This document shows positions 50,645-63,278 of a stretch of DNA of 64,000 nt, piece after piece. This stretch comes from Amorphus coralli DSM 19760 (GTDB taxonomy: Bacteria > Pseudomonadota > Alphaproteobacteria > Rhizobiales > Amorphaceae). The number at the start of each line of letters is the position of its first letter. Positions within the stretch are counted from its first letter, which is position 1. The notes below the pieces were generated by a model. The model searched no databases. It was not told the DNA's origin and saw only the letters and a program-made list of their open reading frames with translations. The translations under genes and the position numbers were made by a program. The DNA is taken from assembly GCF_000374525.1 (NCBI RefSeq), contig NZ_KB894573.1, positions 201,745 to 265,744 of the forward strand. The letters are read 5' to 3'.

Positions 50645-51759
50645 TATTGCTCCGTGGCCAGGCCGGACTGCGGGCCTCTGACTTCGATGAAGGCCGGCAT
50701 CAGGATCCGGAAGGTGGTGCCGCCGCTGCCGGTGTCGCATTCGATGACGCCACCGTGGTCGCCGATGATCTTGGCAACCAGCGCGAGACCCAGACCGGAG
50801 CCGTTCGTCTTGGTCGTGATGAAGGGATCGAACAGGTGCGGAAGGATGTCGTCCGGCACGCCCGGCCCGCTGTCGCGCACGCAGAATTCCAGCGGCAGGC
50901 TGACCCGATCGCTGGTCCCCGGAACCGACAGCCGGATGCCGGGGCGGAACGCCGTGGACAGCACGATCTCGCCGTCCGGATCCTCGCCGATGGCTTCCGT
51001 GGCGTTCTTCACGAGGTTGAGAAAGACCTGAATGAGCTGATCGCGGTTCGCATACACCGGCGGCAGCGACGGATCGTATTCCTCGTGGATCTTGATGGCG
51101 CGGGAAAATCCAGACTGCGCAAGGCGCTTAACATGCTCCAGCACCGCGTGGATGTTGACCGGCTCGCGCTCGATCGGGCGCTCGTCGCTGAACACCTCCA
51201 TCCGGTCGACCAGCTTGACGATCCGGTCGGTCTCGTCGGTGATCAGGCGTGACAGCTGCCGGTCGTCCTCGCTGAGACCGGATTCCAGCAATTGGGCGGC
51301 GCCACGGATGCCCGACAGAGGATTCTTGATCTCGTGCGCCAGCATCGCCGCCAGACCGGTGACGGTTCGTGCAGCCCCCCGCGAGGTCAGCTGCCGATCC
51401 ATCTTGTCGGCCATTGTGCGTTCCTGAAGCATCACCACGACTTCCTCGTCCTCTGCCGCCGGCGACGCGTAGATGTCGACCACCCGGTCGGCGCCGAGGC
51501 GCGGCGAGGACAGGTCGACGCGGTACTCGGCAACCGCCGCGCCACGGGTGCGCACCTGCATGAGAAGTGCCAACAGCGGGCTTCCGAACGGAACGAGGTC
51601 GGCCAGCTTCGTCCGCTTCAACACAGGCAGGCTGGCCTGGAAGAAGGCCTCGGCCGCGCTGTTGGCGGCCTGGATGTGATCGTCCTTGTCGAGGAGCACC
51701 ACCGGATGCGGCAGCGCATCGAGCATGGCTTCGGACAAAAACGGCCGCGCCACGCTCAT
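50644..51759 (-). CDS. ntrB: Nitrogen regulation sensor kinase NtrB
   Basis: ATG 51757-51759 overlaps the dusB stop (ATGA). The 371-residue protein has no membrane segment. It has a PAS domain ([20 protein letters not shown]), a HisKA domain with [20 protein letters not shown] (phosphorylated His near 135) and an ATPase domain ([35 protein letters not shown]). It phosphorylates NtrC under nitrogen limitation and is controlled by PII proteins. Confidence 0.95.
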   Translation of the reverse strand: MSVARPFLSEAMLDALPHPVVLLDKDDHIQAANSAAEAFFQASLPVLKRTKLADLVPFGSPLLALLMQVRTRGAAVAEYRVDLSSPRLGADRVVDIYASPAAEDEEVVVMLQERTMADKMDRQLTSRGAARTVTGLAAMLAHEIKNPLSGIRGAAQLLESGLSEDDRQLSRLITDETDRIVKLVDRMEVFSDERPIEREPVNIHAVLEHVKRLAQSGFSRAIKIHEEYDPSLPPVYANRDQLIQVFLNLVKNATEAIGEDPDGEIVLSTAFRPGIRLSVPGTSDRVSLPLEFCVRDSGPGVPDDILPHLFDPFITTKTNGSGLGLALVAKIIGDHGGVIECDTGSGGTTFRILMPAFIEVRGPQSGLATEQ

Positions 51760-52781
51760 GCCGCTTGCTCCATCTCGATCTCCTCGAACCACAGTATCAG
51801 GAGGCGCAGGACGGCCTCTGGATCGCATTCTGTCAGGATCGCCCGGCGCAGCTGCGGCCGGTCCGTCGCACAGCCGGTTGCCACGCAATGATCGATCACG
51901 GCCGCGAGATGCTTGCGCGCGGTGCGCACGCCGACATCCGGGCCGTAGTGCTCGACGCAAGCCGCAAAGTGCGCGCAGGCGATGCGGCCGATCTCCCGGG
52001 CCGGCGGCGTCGGTGCCTCGTCCAGCCCTTCGTCCAGCGCCCGTGCGATGGCGCCGGGAAGCCAGGGCCGGCCGGTTGCCGCTCGGCCCACCATCACGGC
52101 GTCCGCACCGGACTGGGCCAGCATGGCGCGGGCATCCGCGGCGCTCGCACAATCGCCGTTGGCAACGACGGGGATCGACACGGCATCGACGATCGGGCGG
52201 ATGGCACTCCAGTCGGCACGCCCTTTGTAGAACTGCTGGCGCGTGCGGCCATGGACCGTGACCAGCTTCACGCCCTCCGCCTCGGCCCGGCGGGCGAGCT
52301 CGGGTGCATTGATGGTCTCGTGATCCCAGCCAAGCCGCATCTTCACCGTCACGGGAACCGAGACGGCCGCCACCACCGCGCGGATCAGCGAGACCGCATG
52401 GTCGAGATCACGCATCAGCGCGGAGCCCGCGAGACCGCCAGTGACCTTCTTGGCCGGGCAGCCCATGTTGATGTCAATCAGATCGGCGCCGTTGGCCTCG
52501 ACCATCCGCGCGGCCTCTGCAAGGAACGGCGCACGGCAGCCGGCGAGCTGAACCGCCCGCGGCGACATGTCGGCGCAGTCGGCTTTCACGGTGGCTTCGA
52601 CGTCACCGATCAGGAGCCGGTCGCCCGCCACCATCTCGGAAAAGACAAGTCCCGCGCCCAATTCGTGGGCAAGCCGGCGGAACGGAAGATCGCTGATGCC
52701 CGACATCGGGGCGAGCAGCACCCTGTTGGGCACGGCGAGACGATCGATCCGCAGGGCCGGCTGGGAGGTTGGATCCGGCAT
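51756..52781 (-). CDS. dusB: tRNA-dihydrouridine synthase (NifR3/DusB)
   Basis: The 341-residue flavoprotein has [14 protein letters not shown] near 24, the catalytic Cys in [20 protein letters not shown] near 108, [14 protein letters not shown] near 180 and [14 protein letters not shown]-type FMN-binding residues near 245. It reduces uridines in the tRNA D-loop. The operon with ntrB-ntrC is the standard arrangement in Rhizobiales, where the gene was named nifR3. Confidence 0.93.
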   Translation of the reverse strand: MPDPTSQPALRIDRLAVPNRVLLAPMSGISDLPFRRLAHELGAGLVFSEMVAGDRLLIGDVEATVKADCADMSPRAVQLAGCRAPFLAEAARMVEANGADLIDINMGCPAKKVTGGLAGSALMRDLDHAVSLIRAVVAAVSVPVTVKMRLGWDHETINAPELARRAEAEGVKLVTVHGRTRQQFYKGRADWSAIRPIVDAVSIPVVANGDCASAADARAMLAQSGADAVMVGRAATGRPWLPGAIARALDEGLDEAPTPPAREIGRIACAHFAACVEHYGPDVGVRTARKHLAAVIDHCVATGCATDRPQLRRAILTECDPEAVLRLLILWFEEIEMEQAA

Positions 52782-52929
52782 GCCTACTCTCTACGCAAAA
52801 CGCTGCGTTGCCTACAATGTAGCCATTTCCGTGACGACAGCAAGCAGCTCCACGCCTTGCCGCCGATGGCGCTCTGCAACTAAACGATTGACCGCAGGGT
52901 GCAAGCCAAGAGCGGATGGAAGGCGACAG

Positions 52930-54150
52930 GTGAACAACGACAAAGAAGGCGGTTTTCAGGTCGCCGTCCTCGTGGTGGCGGCCGGTCGGGGCGTGCGCGC
53001 CGCCGATCCAGCCTCCCCGCTGCCCAAGCAGTACCGGCTGCTGGCCGGCACGCCGATCCTGACGCGCACGCTGGATGCTGTGCTCCGCGATCCACGGGTG
53101 ACCAGCGTTCGCTGCGTCATCCATCCCGACGATCTCGATCTCTACGAAGCCGCCGCCCCGGCCGACGACCGTCTGGGCGCGCCTGTCCCCGGCGGCGCGT
53201 CGCGCCAGGCGTCCGTGCGTCTCGGCCTCGAGGCCCTGGCCGGGACCGCGCCGGATGTGGTGCTCATCCATGACGGCGTGCGCCCCTTCGTCACGGCTGC
53301 CGTCATCGACCGCCTGCTCGCCGCGCTCGACACCAGCGACGGCGCCATCCCAGCCCTCCCCGTTACCGACACGGTCAAGCGCGTGGGGCCGGATGGCCTC
53401 GTCAGCGAAACGGTGCCCCGCAACGGTCTATGGGCGGTACAGACGCCCCAGGCGTTCCGCTTCGCCCCCCTGCTTCGGGCCCACCGCGCCGCGGCCGCCA
53501 GTGATCCGGATCGCTTCACCGACGACGCCAGCATTGCGGAATGGGCGGAGCTTCGCGTCGCGGCAGTGGAAGGAGACCCCATGAACCGGAAGATCACCAC
53601 CGCTGCGGACATCGCGGACGCAGAGCGGGCGCTGCGCTCCGCGGCCCCGTCGGCGATGGAGACCCGTGTCGGCTCCGGCTACGATGTGCACCGGTTCGGA
53701 CCGGGCAACGCCGTCATGATCGGGGGCATCGAAATCCCCCACGACCAGGCGCTGCTCGGTCACTCCGACGCCGACGTCGGCCTGCACGCCCTCACCGATG
53801 CCATTTTCGGTGCGTTGGCGGACGGCGACATCGGCTCGCATTTCCCGCCGACCGAGGCGCGCTGGAAGGGGGCGGCATCCGATGCGTTCCTGGCCTTCGC
53901 AGTGGACCGGGTCGCAGCGCGCGGCGGGCGCATCGTGCATCTGGACCTGACCATTGTCTGCGAGCGCCCCAAGATCGGCCCGCACCGCGACGCCATACGC
54001 AACCGCATTGCCGAGATCACCGGCCTTGCGCCCGACCGGGTCGCGGTGAAGGCCACCACCAGCGAGACGCTCGGCTTCACCGGCCGCCGCGAGGGCATCG
54101 CGGCGACCGCCACGGCGACCCTCTCCCTTCCCGCCGGCTCGGCCGGCTGA
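52930..54150 (+). CDS. ispDF: Bifunctional IspD/IspF isoprenoid enzyme
   Basis: I use GTG 52930, preceded by GGAAGG, giving 406 residues. Residues 10-230 are IspD (VAVLVVAAGRGVRAA, HDGVRPFVT near 115, QTPQAFRF near 175), which makes CDP-methylerythritol. Residues about 245-405 are IspF (GSGYDVHRFG, GHSDADVGLHALTDAIFGAL, DIGSHFPPT, KATTSETLGFTGR), which makes the cyclic diphosphate. The fusion is common in alphaproteobacteria. It diverges from dusB. Confidence 0.94.
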   Translation: MNNDKEGGFQVAVLVVAAGRGVRAADPASPLPKQYRLLAGTPILTRTLDAVLRDPRVTSVRCVIHPDDLDLYEAAAPADDRLGAPVPGGASRQASVRLGLEALAGTAPDVVLIHDGVRPFVTAAVIDRLLAALDTSDGAIPALPVTDTVKRVGPDGLVSETVPRNGLWAVQTPQAFRFAPLLRAHRAAAASDPDRFTDDASIAEWAELRVAAVEGDPMNRKITTAADIADAERALRSAAPSAMETRVGSGYDVHRFGPGNAVMIGGIEIPHDQALLGHSDADVGLHALTDAIFGALADGDIGSHFPPTEARWKGAASDAFLAFAVDRVAARGGRIVHLDLTIVCERPKIGPHRDAIRNRIAEITGLAPDRVAVKATTSETLGFTGRREGIAATATATLSLPAGSAG

Positions 54151-54163
54151 GACAGGAGGCTTC

Positions 54164-54658
54164 ATGCTCCCCGATTTCCTGCTCGACCAGGCCACCGGCC
54201 TGCTGCAGCTCTGCCGCGATCGCGGCGTGATGATCGCCACCGCCGAGTCGTGCACCGGCGGGCTCGTCGCCGCGACGCTGACGCAGATCGCCGGATCCTC
54301 CGACGTGGTGGATCGCGGCTTCGTGACCTATTCCAACGCCGCCAAGCGCGAGCTTCTCGGCGTTCCGCTGGACATGATCGAGCAGGAAGGCGCGGTCAGC
54401 GAAGCGGTGGTGCGGGCCATGGCCAAGGGGGCGCTGGCCCGTTCCAAGGCCGACGTGACCGTTTCGATTTCCGGAGTGGCCGGACCGGGCGGCGGAACCG
54501 CCGAGAAACCGGTCGGCCTCGTCCATTTCGCCGCCGCGCGGACGGGCCGTCCGACGCTGCATCGCGCCTGCCGATTCGGCGAGGTCGGCCGTGCCGAAGT
54601 GCGCTGGAAAAGCGTTGCGGAGGCGATGGCGCTGATCGAGACCATTCTCGCCGAATAG
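54164..54658 (+). CDS. pncC: CinA-family nicotinamide-nucleotide amidohydrolase
   Basis: The 164-residue protein starts 13 bases after ispDF. It carries ATAESCTGGLVAATLTQIAG near 25 with the catalytic Ser, and SISGVAGPGGGTAEKPVGLV near 102, the CinA C-terminal domain signature. It lacks the N-terminal CinA domain, as in PncC, which deamidates nicotinamide mononucleotide in NAD salvage. Confidence 0.88.
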   Translation: MLPDFLLDQATGLLQLCRDRGVMIATAESCTGGLVAATLTQIAGSSDVVDRGFVTYSNAAKRELLGVPLDMIEQEGAVSEAVVRAMAKGALARSKADVTVSISGVAGPGGGTAEKPVGLVHFAAARTGRPTLHRACRFGEVGRAEVRWKSVAEAMALIETILAE

Positions 54659-54885
54659 GCGACAGCCCATTGCGCGGCCTCACGAAAGGCACAATTTAAC
54701 GGGTGCCGATTGTCACGACCTGCCGGGAAAAGTATGGTCGGGATCAAGAAACGAAGCGGGTGGGACGGACGCTCAGGCTACGCGCCGGACCCGCTCCCGT
54801 ATCGGCTGGAATTCGTACCGCTTCCGCTGTGTGCGGTGGATCGAGAACGGATCGTAAGGGGCCAGACGGGCCGGCCAAAAGGCGA

Positions 54886-55818
54886 ATGACACCAAAGTCT
54901 TCCATGAGACGCTCTGTTCCTGCCGATCGTCCGTACGGGCGTCCGGCGCGCTGGATCCCGGGCATGCGGTTCGCCAATGGCCGCTTTGCCCCGCGTGACC
55001 GGTTCTCTCCCACCCTCGGACAGCTCGGCCCGCTTGAGGTCCGCCTGGCGCGTTCCGCTGCAGAGGTGCGCAAGGCGCAGAACATCCGCTACCAGGTGTT
55101 CTACGAGGAGATGGGCGCGATACCGGACATCAACGTCCTTGCAACGCGCCGGGACATGGATGCCTACGACCCCTTCTGCGATCACATGCTGGTTCTCGAC
55201 CACGAGGCCCCGCAGAAGGCGTTCCGCCGACGCAAGCCGCGCGTGGTCGGCACCTACCGGCTGCTGCGCCAGGACATCGCCGACCTGAACGGCGGGTTCT
55301 ACACGTCGGACGAGTTCGACATCCAACCGGTCATCGACCGGCATCCGGGCCTGCGCTTTCTCGAACTCGGTCGCTCCTGTGTGCTGAAGCCCTACCGCAA
55401 CAAGCGCACCGTGGAGCTCTTGTGGCACGGCGTCTGGTCGTACGTGCTCATGCACAACATCGACGTCATGGTCGGCTGCGCCAGCCTGGAAGGCACCGAT
55501 CCGGAGCGCATGGCCACCGCCCTCTCCTTCCTGCACCACAACTGCCAGGCGCCGGAGGAGTGGCAGGTGAAGGCGCTTCCCGAGCGCTACACGGACATGA
55601 ACCGGATGCCGAAGGAAGCGGTGGATTCCCGCGCGGCCCTGCATGCCCTGCCACCGCTCATCAAGGGCTACCTGCGGCTCGGCGCCTTCGTTGGTGACGG
55701 CGCGGTGGTGGACCACCAGTTCAACACCACGGACGTGCTGATGGTGCTGCCGGTGTCCAGCATTTCCAGCCGCTACATCAACTATTACGGCGCCGACGCC
55801 AGCCGCCACGCGAGCTAG
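54886..55818 (+). CDS. olsB: L-ornithine N-alpha-acyltransferase OlsB-like
   Basis: I start at ATG 54886 behind AAAAGGCG, giving 310 residues; ATG 54904 is the alternative. The GNAT-like core shows LEVRLARSAAEVRKAQNIRY near 55, VFYEEMGA near 75, DHMLVLDHE near 105, VVGTYRLLRQDIA near 125, and LELGRSCVLKPYRN near 165. This is the OlsB type that transfers a 3-hydroxy fatty acid from acyl carrier protein to ornithine, the first step of ornithine-lipid synthesis. olsA is not next to it. Confidence 0.85.
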   Translation: MTPKSSMRRSVPADRPYGRPARWIPGMRFANGRFAPRDRFSPTLGQLGPLEVRLARSAAEVRKAQNIRYQVFYEEMGAIPDINVLATRRDMDAYDPFCDHMLVLDHEAPQKAFRRRKPRVVGTYRLLRQDIADLNGGFYTSDEFDIQPVIDRHPGLRFLELGRSCVLKPYRNKRTVELLWHGVWSYVLMHNIDVMVGCASLEGTDPERMATALSFLHHNCQAPEEWQVKALPERYTDMNRMPKEAVDSRAALHALPPLIKGYLRLGAFVGDGAVVDHQFNTTDVLMVLPVSSISSRYINYYGADASRHAS

Positions 55819-55820
55819 AG

Positions 55821-55923
55821 CAAATCGCAGGAAAAGTGCCCTTGCGGTTTTCCGGTCGCGATTTGCGGCTAAAGGATACCCCTCGCGCCGAATTCGCTTC
55901 GCTCACCGGCTCCGGATGGGCGG
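55821..55923 (+). repeat. About 103-bp dispersed repeat, copy 1
   Basis: The unit begins CAAATCGCAGGAAAAGTG three bases after the olsB stop and ends GGATGGGCGG. It includes the GGAAAA/TTTTCC hairpin and TTCGCTTCGCTCACCGGCTC. It is nearly repeated at 55960-56061. Confidence 0.7.
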
Positions 55924-55959
55924 CCTGACCGGCCGGCCCGCGGTCGCGGGCTGATCAAC

Positions 55960-56061
55960 CAAATCCCAGGAAAAGTGGGAACCGGTTTTCCGGCCGCGAT
56001 TGGCGGCTAAAGGATACCTCTCACGCCGAGTTCGCTTCGCTCACCGGCTCCGGGTGGGCGG
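55960..56061 (+). repeat. About 102-bp dispersed repeat, copy 2
   Basis: The unit begins CAAATCCCAGGAAAAGTG and ends GGGTGGGCGG, closely matching the copy 139 bases upstream. Its 3' end reaches the convergent RNA methyltransferase gene, so it may separate the two converging transcripts. Confidence 0.7.
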
Positions 56062-56072
56062 CAAACCGCTTC

Positions 56073-56903
56073 TCAAAGTGAGAGCCGCTCGCGACCGAGT
56101 TCGTAGAGCATCACGCCGGTGGATACGGCGAGATTGAGCGAGTCCGCCCGGCCGGCCATGGGGATCTTGGCGAGCTGGTCGCACGCGGCGGACAGCTCGT
56201 CGGTCAGGCCGCGCTGCTCCGTTCCCATGAGGAGCAGGATTGGCTGGTCCGTCTTCACTGTCCGATAGTCCACGGCACCCGCGAGATGCGCTCCGATCAC
56301 CTGCCCGGGAAACGCCGGCCGCCAGTCGAGGAACGCTGCCCGGGTCACCCGGACCACCGGCACGTGGAAGATCGACCCCATCGTGGCCCGCACGGCCTCC
56401 AGCCCGAACGGGTCGGTGGTGTCGCCGATCAGGACGATGCCCGCGCCGGCCACCGAATCGACGGTGCGGACGATCGTGCCGAGATTGCCGGGATCCCGGA
56501 TGTCTTCCAGCCCGACCCAGACTGGCCCGGGATTGGCCGCCACGGCATCCAGGCCCGCGAAACGCTGCCGGAAGACGCCGATCACCGCCTGAGGGTTCTC
56601 CCGCCGCGTCAGCCGCGCCATCACCGACTGGTTCGCCTTGACGATCAGCGCCCCCCGCGCCCGCGCCGTCGCCGCCACCTGGGCGGCCATCGGCTGGGTC
56701 TCGAAATCGGCGTTGAGCACGACCGTGCGCACCGGCCAGTCGGCCTCCAGCGCGTCGGCGACCAGCTTCAGCCCTTCCGCCAGGAACAGGCCCGTTTCGG
56801 CGCGATGCTTGCGCTGGGTGAGCGCGCGGATCTCCTTGACCACCGGGTTGGCGGCGCTGGTGACGTCCTTGATGGCGCCGGCGCGCGGCCTCCCCGTGCT
56901 CAT
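56073..56903 (-). CDS. SpoU/TrmH-family RNA 2'-O-methyltransferase
   Basis: ATG 56901-56903 overlaps the upstream gene's stop (ATGA). The 276-residue protein has a substrate-binding N-terminal part (TQRKHRAETGLFLAEGLKLV) and the three SPOUT knot motifs: GLEDIRDPGNLGTIVRTVDS near 125, LLLMGTEQRGLTDEL near 220, and DSLNLAVSTGVMLYEL near 250. It methylates a ribose in rRNA or tRNA; the target is unknown. Confidence 0.88.
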   Translation of the reverse strand: MSTGRPRAGAIKDVTSAANPVVKEIRALTQRKHRAETGLFLAEGLKLVADALEADWPVRTVVLNADFETQPMAAQVAATARARGALIVKANQSVMARLTRRENPQAVIGVFRQRFAGLDAVAANPGPVWVGLEDIRDPGNLGTIVRTVDSVAGAGIVLIGDTTDPFGLEAVRATMGSIFHVPVVRVTRAAFLDWRPAFPGQVIGAHLAGAVDYRTVKTDQPILLLMGTEQRGLTDELSAACDQLAKIPMAGRADSLNLAVSTGVMLYELGRERLSL

Positions 56904-57850
56904 CGCGACCACCTCGAAAAAAGCGACGTCGGCAGCAGGCGACCGCCGCCCTCCTGCAGAATGGCCAGGTCCCCGCTTTCGATCTCGCCGCCGAGCCCGT
57001 CGAAGGTCTGCGCCATCAGGCCGTGTGCGGCCAGTGCGGATGCCCGGATTGCGTAAGCGGTCAGCACCACGAAGCCGGCCTGGTCGGACACGATCTTGCG
57101 CAGATCGTCAAGCAGCGGCGGCAGGCTCTCGAACACCTGCCAGGTTTCCCCCTTGGGGCCACGGCCGAACTTCGGCGGGTCCAGCAGGACACCGTCGTAC
57201 ACGTTGCCGCGCCGAGCCTCGCGCGCCACGAACTTCGCCGCGTCTTCGCAGATCCAGCGGATCGGCCGGTCCTCCAGACCCGAGAGCGCCTGGTTGTCCC
57301 GCGCCCAGCCGATCGCCTTCTTGGAGGCATCCACATGGGTCACGGCGGCGCCGGCGGCAGCCAGCACCAGCGAGGCCACGCCGGTGTAGCCGAACAGGTT
57401 CAGGACCTTGAAGTCGGACCGGCCCGATGCCTTCACCCGCTCTGCCATCCAGTCCCAGTGGGCGCGCTGTTCGGGAAAGACGCCGAGGTGGCGGAAATTG
57501 GTCAGGCGCCCGTGAAAGGTCGCCGCGTCGTACCGCATCTTCCAGGTTTCCGGCACGGCGCGCGTCGTGCGCCAGCGCCCCGGACCCTCGTCGTCCTGGG
57601 CACCGGTGAAGACGGCGTCGGCCGCCTCCCAGACCGATGCGTCGAGGCGCTTCGCCCACATCGCCTGCGGCTCCGGGCGGACCACCGTGAATCGGCCGTA
57701 GCGCTCCAGCTTCTCGCCGCCTCCGGAATCGAGAAGCGCATAGTCGGCCCAGCCCTCGCTCACGAGAACCGAGAGGCCGGCCGGGACGGCGGACGGAGAC
57801 GCGCTGGCGGCGCGGGCGTTGGGATCGGACGAGGCTGGGATCGCGGACAT
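56900..57850 (-). CDS. Class I SAM-dependent RNA methyltransferase (RlmI/RlmK-like)
   Basis: ATG 57848-57850 follows GAGGAGCC and gives 316 residues. A SAM-binding fold is clear: VLNLFGYTGVASLVLAAAGA near 160, THVDASKKAIGWARDNQ near 182, then the DPPKFGRGPKGE motif near 235, typical of 23S rRNA cytosine/guanine methylases of the RlmI type. It is coupled to the SpoU-type gene, so both probably serve ribosome or tRNA maturation. Confidence 0.82.
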   Translation of the reverse strand: MSAIPASSDPNARAASASPSAVPAGLSVLVSEGWADYALLDSGGGEKLERYGRFTVVRPEPQAMWAKRLDASVWEAADAVFTGAQDDEGPGRWRTTRAVPETWKMRYDAATFHGRLTNFRHLGVFPEQRAHWDWMAERVKASGRSDFKVLNLFGYTGVASLVLAAAGAAVTHVDASKKAIGWARDNQALSGLEDRPIRWICEDAAKFVAREARRGNVYDGVLLDPPKFGRGPKGETWQVFESLPPLLDDLRKIVSDQAGFVVLTAYAIRASALAAHGLMAQTFDGLGGEIESGDLAILQEGGGRLLPTSLFSRWSR

Positions 57851-58047
57851 CGGCTCCTCATAGCACCCGCGGGCGGCTTGCGCACCGGGTCTCGGCATCA
57901 TCCACGGCCGCCGGAAATCGCGGCCTCGAGCCGGTTGCCCCTTCGCGGGGGAAGTTGCAAGGTTGCGCCGTTCCGCCACGGGACCGGCGCCCGCCGGATG
58001 CCGACGGGCCGCCGCTGTCCGGGCGGCAAGCGAGGAGAGAACAATCC

Positions 58048-58524
58048 ATGGAAATGAAGGGGGAATATGTGATCCCCGCCAGCCGTGAAACGGTCTGGGA
58101 GGCCCTCAACGATCCCGAGGTCCTCAAGGAGTGCATCACCGGGTGCAAGTCGCTGGACAAGGAGTCCGACACCGAGATGTCGGCCGTCGTCCAGGCCAAG
58201 GTCGGACCGGTCAAGGCCACCTTCAAGGGCAATGTCACGCTCAGCAACCTCAACCCGCCGTCGAGCTACACCATTTCCGGCGAGGGCAAGGGCGGTATCG
58301 CGGGGTTTGCGAAAGGGGGGGCCGACGTCTCCCTGGAAGAGGTGGAGGGCGGCACCCGCCTGAGCTACGAGGTCACCGCCCAGATCGGCGGCAAGCTCGC
58401 CCAGCTCGGCTCGCGCCTGGTCGATTCGACGGCCAAGAAATATGCCGACGACTTCTTCTCCTGCCTGTCGAAAAAGCTCGGCGGGGGAGAACCGGAGGGC
58501 GGCACCGAGGCTTCCTCCTCCTGA
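58048..58524 (+). CDS. coxG: CoxG-like SRPBCC protein, soluble copy
   Basis: ATG 58048 follows GAGGAGAG and gives 158 residues. It starts MEMKGEYVIPASRETVWEAL, the CoxG/SRPBCC opening, with [20 protein letters not shown] near 48 and [20 protein letters not shown] near 118. CoxG of CO dehydrogenase clusters is linked to enzyme maturation or membrane recruitment. It is the first gene of the cox-type operon. A second, longer copy follows. Confidence 0.88.
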   Translation: MEMKGEYVIPASRETVWEALNDPEVLKECITGCKSLDKESDTEMSAVVQAKVGPVKATFKGNVTLSNLNPPSSYTISGEGKGGIAGFAKGGADVSLEEVEGGTRLSYEVTAQIGGKLAQLGSRLVDSTAKKYADDFFSCLSKKLGGGEPEGGTEASSS

Positions 58525-58613
58525 TCCGGGCAGGCGCCGCAGTTCGCGCGGCGGCGCCGGCCCCATATGCCACCAGCAGGCCCCGCACGGGGTCCAGAAT
58601 AGGAGACCGCGCC

Positions 58614-59366
58614 ATGGAGATGTCTGGGGAATACCGGATTCCCGCCAGCCGCGAGGCGGTGTGGGAGGCCCTCAACGATCCCGAGATCCTGAAGGCCTGC
58701 ATCCCGGGCTGCAAGTCGCTCGACAAGGCGTCGGACACGGAAATGTCGGCGGTCGTCCAGGCCAAGGTCGGCCCGGTCAAGGCCACGTTCAACGGTCACG
58801 TCACCCTGCAGAACCTGAACCCGCCAACCAGCTACACCATCGCCGGCGAAGGCAAGGGCGGCGTGGCCGGCTTCGCCAAGGGCTCCGCCGACGTGAACCT
58901 CGCCGAGCACGAGGGCGAAACGCTCCTGACCTACAGGGCGACCGCCCAGATCGGCGGCAAACTAGCACAGCTCGGCTCGCGCCTGGTGGATTCCACCGCC
59001 AAGAAATACGCCGATGAGTTCTTCTCCTGCCTATCGCAGAAGGTCGGCTCGGCGCCGCCGGCGGGCGGGTCCGAAGCCGCGTCCGACCGAAAGCCTGCCG
59101 CCGCGGCGGCTGCCCCCGCCGCCTCCCCCGCGCCGGCGGCCGCACGGGCCGAACCGGCGCCATCCGCCATCAAGCCCATTCCCGCGCCGACCGCAGAGCA
59201 TCACCGTTCGACCCTCGGCGAGATCGAGCACGAGGTGGAGGAGGCCTATCACGAGGCCGAGGAGCGGCTTGAGGTCGAGGCTGGCAAGGGCACCCTTGGC
59301 GGTCCCTGGATGTGGGGACTGATTGCCTTTGCAGTCGTCATCGTCCTGCTGCTAATTTTTAATTGA
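58614..59366 (+). CDS. coxG: CoxG-like protein with C-terminal membrane anchor
   Basis: ATG 58614 follows AGGAGACC and gives 250 residues. The first 145 closely match the preceding CoxG. An A/P-rich linker (about 150-185), an acidic helix ([20 protein letters not shown]) and a terminal membrane helix ([19 protein letters not shown]) follow. The tail would hold the protein at the inner membrane. The pair therefore looks like one soluble and one anchored CoxG in the same operon. Confidence 0.88.
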   Translation: MEMSGEYRIPASREAVWEALNDPEILKACIPGCKSLDKASDTEMSAVVQAKVGPVKATFNGHVTLQNLNPPTSYTIAGEGKGGVAGFAKGSADVNLAEHEGETLLTYRATAQIGGKLAQLGSRLVDSTAKKYADEFFSCLSQKVGSAPPAGGSEAASDRKPAAAAAAPAASPAPAAARAEPAPSAIKPIPAPTAEHHRSTLGEIEHEVEEAYHEAEERLEVEAGKGTLGGPWMWGLIAFAVVIVLLLIFN

Positions 59367-59451
59367 TGGAGTTTCAAAGACTGCCACAGTGTCGATCAAG
59401 GATCGGACGCGCGATCCGAGAAACGACAGCCGCGATATAAGGGAGGGCTGG

Positions 59452-59937
<486 letters not shown>

Positions 59938-59990
59938 TCCACGCAGCAATAAAGCCGAAAAACGGCACATACGATCGGGAGGACGAGACT

Positions 59991-62354
<2,364 letters not shown>

Positions 62355-62377
62355 GATCCGAGCAAGGAAACGACGCC

Positions 62378-63178
62378 ATGTACGCCACGACCTACCACAA
62401 GGCCTCTTCGCTGGACGACGCGGTCGCCAAGCTTGGCGGAGCGGAAGACGGCAAGTTCCTGTCCGGCGGCCAGACCCTGCTCGCCACGATGAAGCAGCGC
62501 CTCGCCGCCCCGACCGACCTGGTCGACCTGACGAAGATCCCCGAGCTCAAGGGGATCACCCTGGACGGCGACACCGTCACCGTGGGCGCCGCGAGCACCC
62601 ACTATGAGGTGCATTCCTCCGATGCGGTGAAGTCGGCGATCCCGGCGCTTGCCGCCCTCGCCGGCCTGATCGGCGATCCCGCGGTGCGCAACATGGGCAC
62701 CATGGGCGGCTCGGTCGCCAACAACGACCCGGCGGCGGACTATCCCGCCGCCCTCGTCGGCCTCAATGCCACGGTCCACACCAACAAGCGGGCCCTGTCG
62801 GCGGACGATTTCTTCACCGGCATGTTCGAGACGGCGCTGGAGGAGGACGAGGTCATCGTGAAGATCTCCTTCCCGGCGCCGGAGAAGGCCGGCTACGAGA
62901 AGTTCCGCAACCCGGCCTCCCGTTACGCCATGTGCGGCGTGATGGCGGTGAAGCTGAAGGACGGATCGGTCCGCGTGGCAGTCACCGGTGCCGGGTCTGA
63001 CGGCGTCTTCCGGGTGCCGGAGATGGAGCAGGCGCTCGCGGCCAACTGGTCGCCGGACGCGGTCGCCTCGATCACCGTCTCGCCGGACGACATGATCGGC
63101 GATCTGCACGGCTCGCCTGAGTACCGGGCGCACCTGGTAACGGTCATGGCCAAGCGCGCGGTGGCCGCTGCCGGGTGA
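62378..63178 (+). CDS. coxM: CO dehydrogenase-type medium subunit, FAD protein
   Basis: ATG 62378 follows AAGGAAACG and gives 266 residues. FAD-binding motifs are FLSGGQTLLATMKQRLAAPT near 28 and GDPAVRNMGTMGGSVANNDPAADYPAA split near 97-123, as in CoxM. It receives electrons from CoxS and passes them to quinones. It is the last gene of the operon, followed by a strong terminator. Confidence 0.93.
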   Translation: MYATTYHKASSLDDAVAKLGGAEDGKFLSGGQTLLATMKQRLAAPTDLVDLTKIPELKGITLDGDTVTVGAASTHYEVHSSDAVKSAIPALAALAGLIGDPAVRNMGTMGGSVANNDPAADYPAALVGLNATVHTNKRALSADDFFTGMFETALEEDEVIVKISFPAPEKAGYEKFRNPASRYAMCGVMAVKLKDGSVRVAVTGAGSDGVFRVPEMEQALAANWSPDAVASITVSPDDMIGDLHGSPEYRAHLVTVMAKRAVAAAG

Positions 63179-63197
63179 AGCCGACCCATCGAACGAG

Positions 63198-63232
63198 AAA
63201 GGCCCGGCCGATTGTGCCGGGCCTTTTTTTTT
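63198..63232 (+). terminator. Rho-independent terminator of the cox operon
   Basis: AAAGGCCCGGC (63198-63208), a 7-base loop and GCCGGGCCTTT (63216-63226) form a perfect 11-base-pair stem running into T residues. It lies 20 bases after the coxM stop. Confidence 0.95.
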
Positions 63233-63278
63233 GTGTCAGCGGCCGGCGTGGCTGCGTCGGAAACCGGGCGCCCGCCCC

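Noticed and set aside
55821-56061. Repeated units considered as a CRISPR array
   Set aside because: There are only two units of about 100 bases, each abutting genes, with no short regular repeats, spacers or cas genes.
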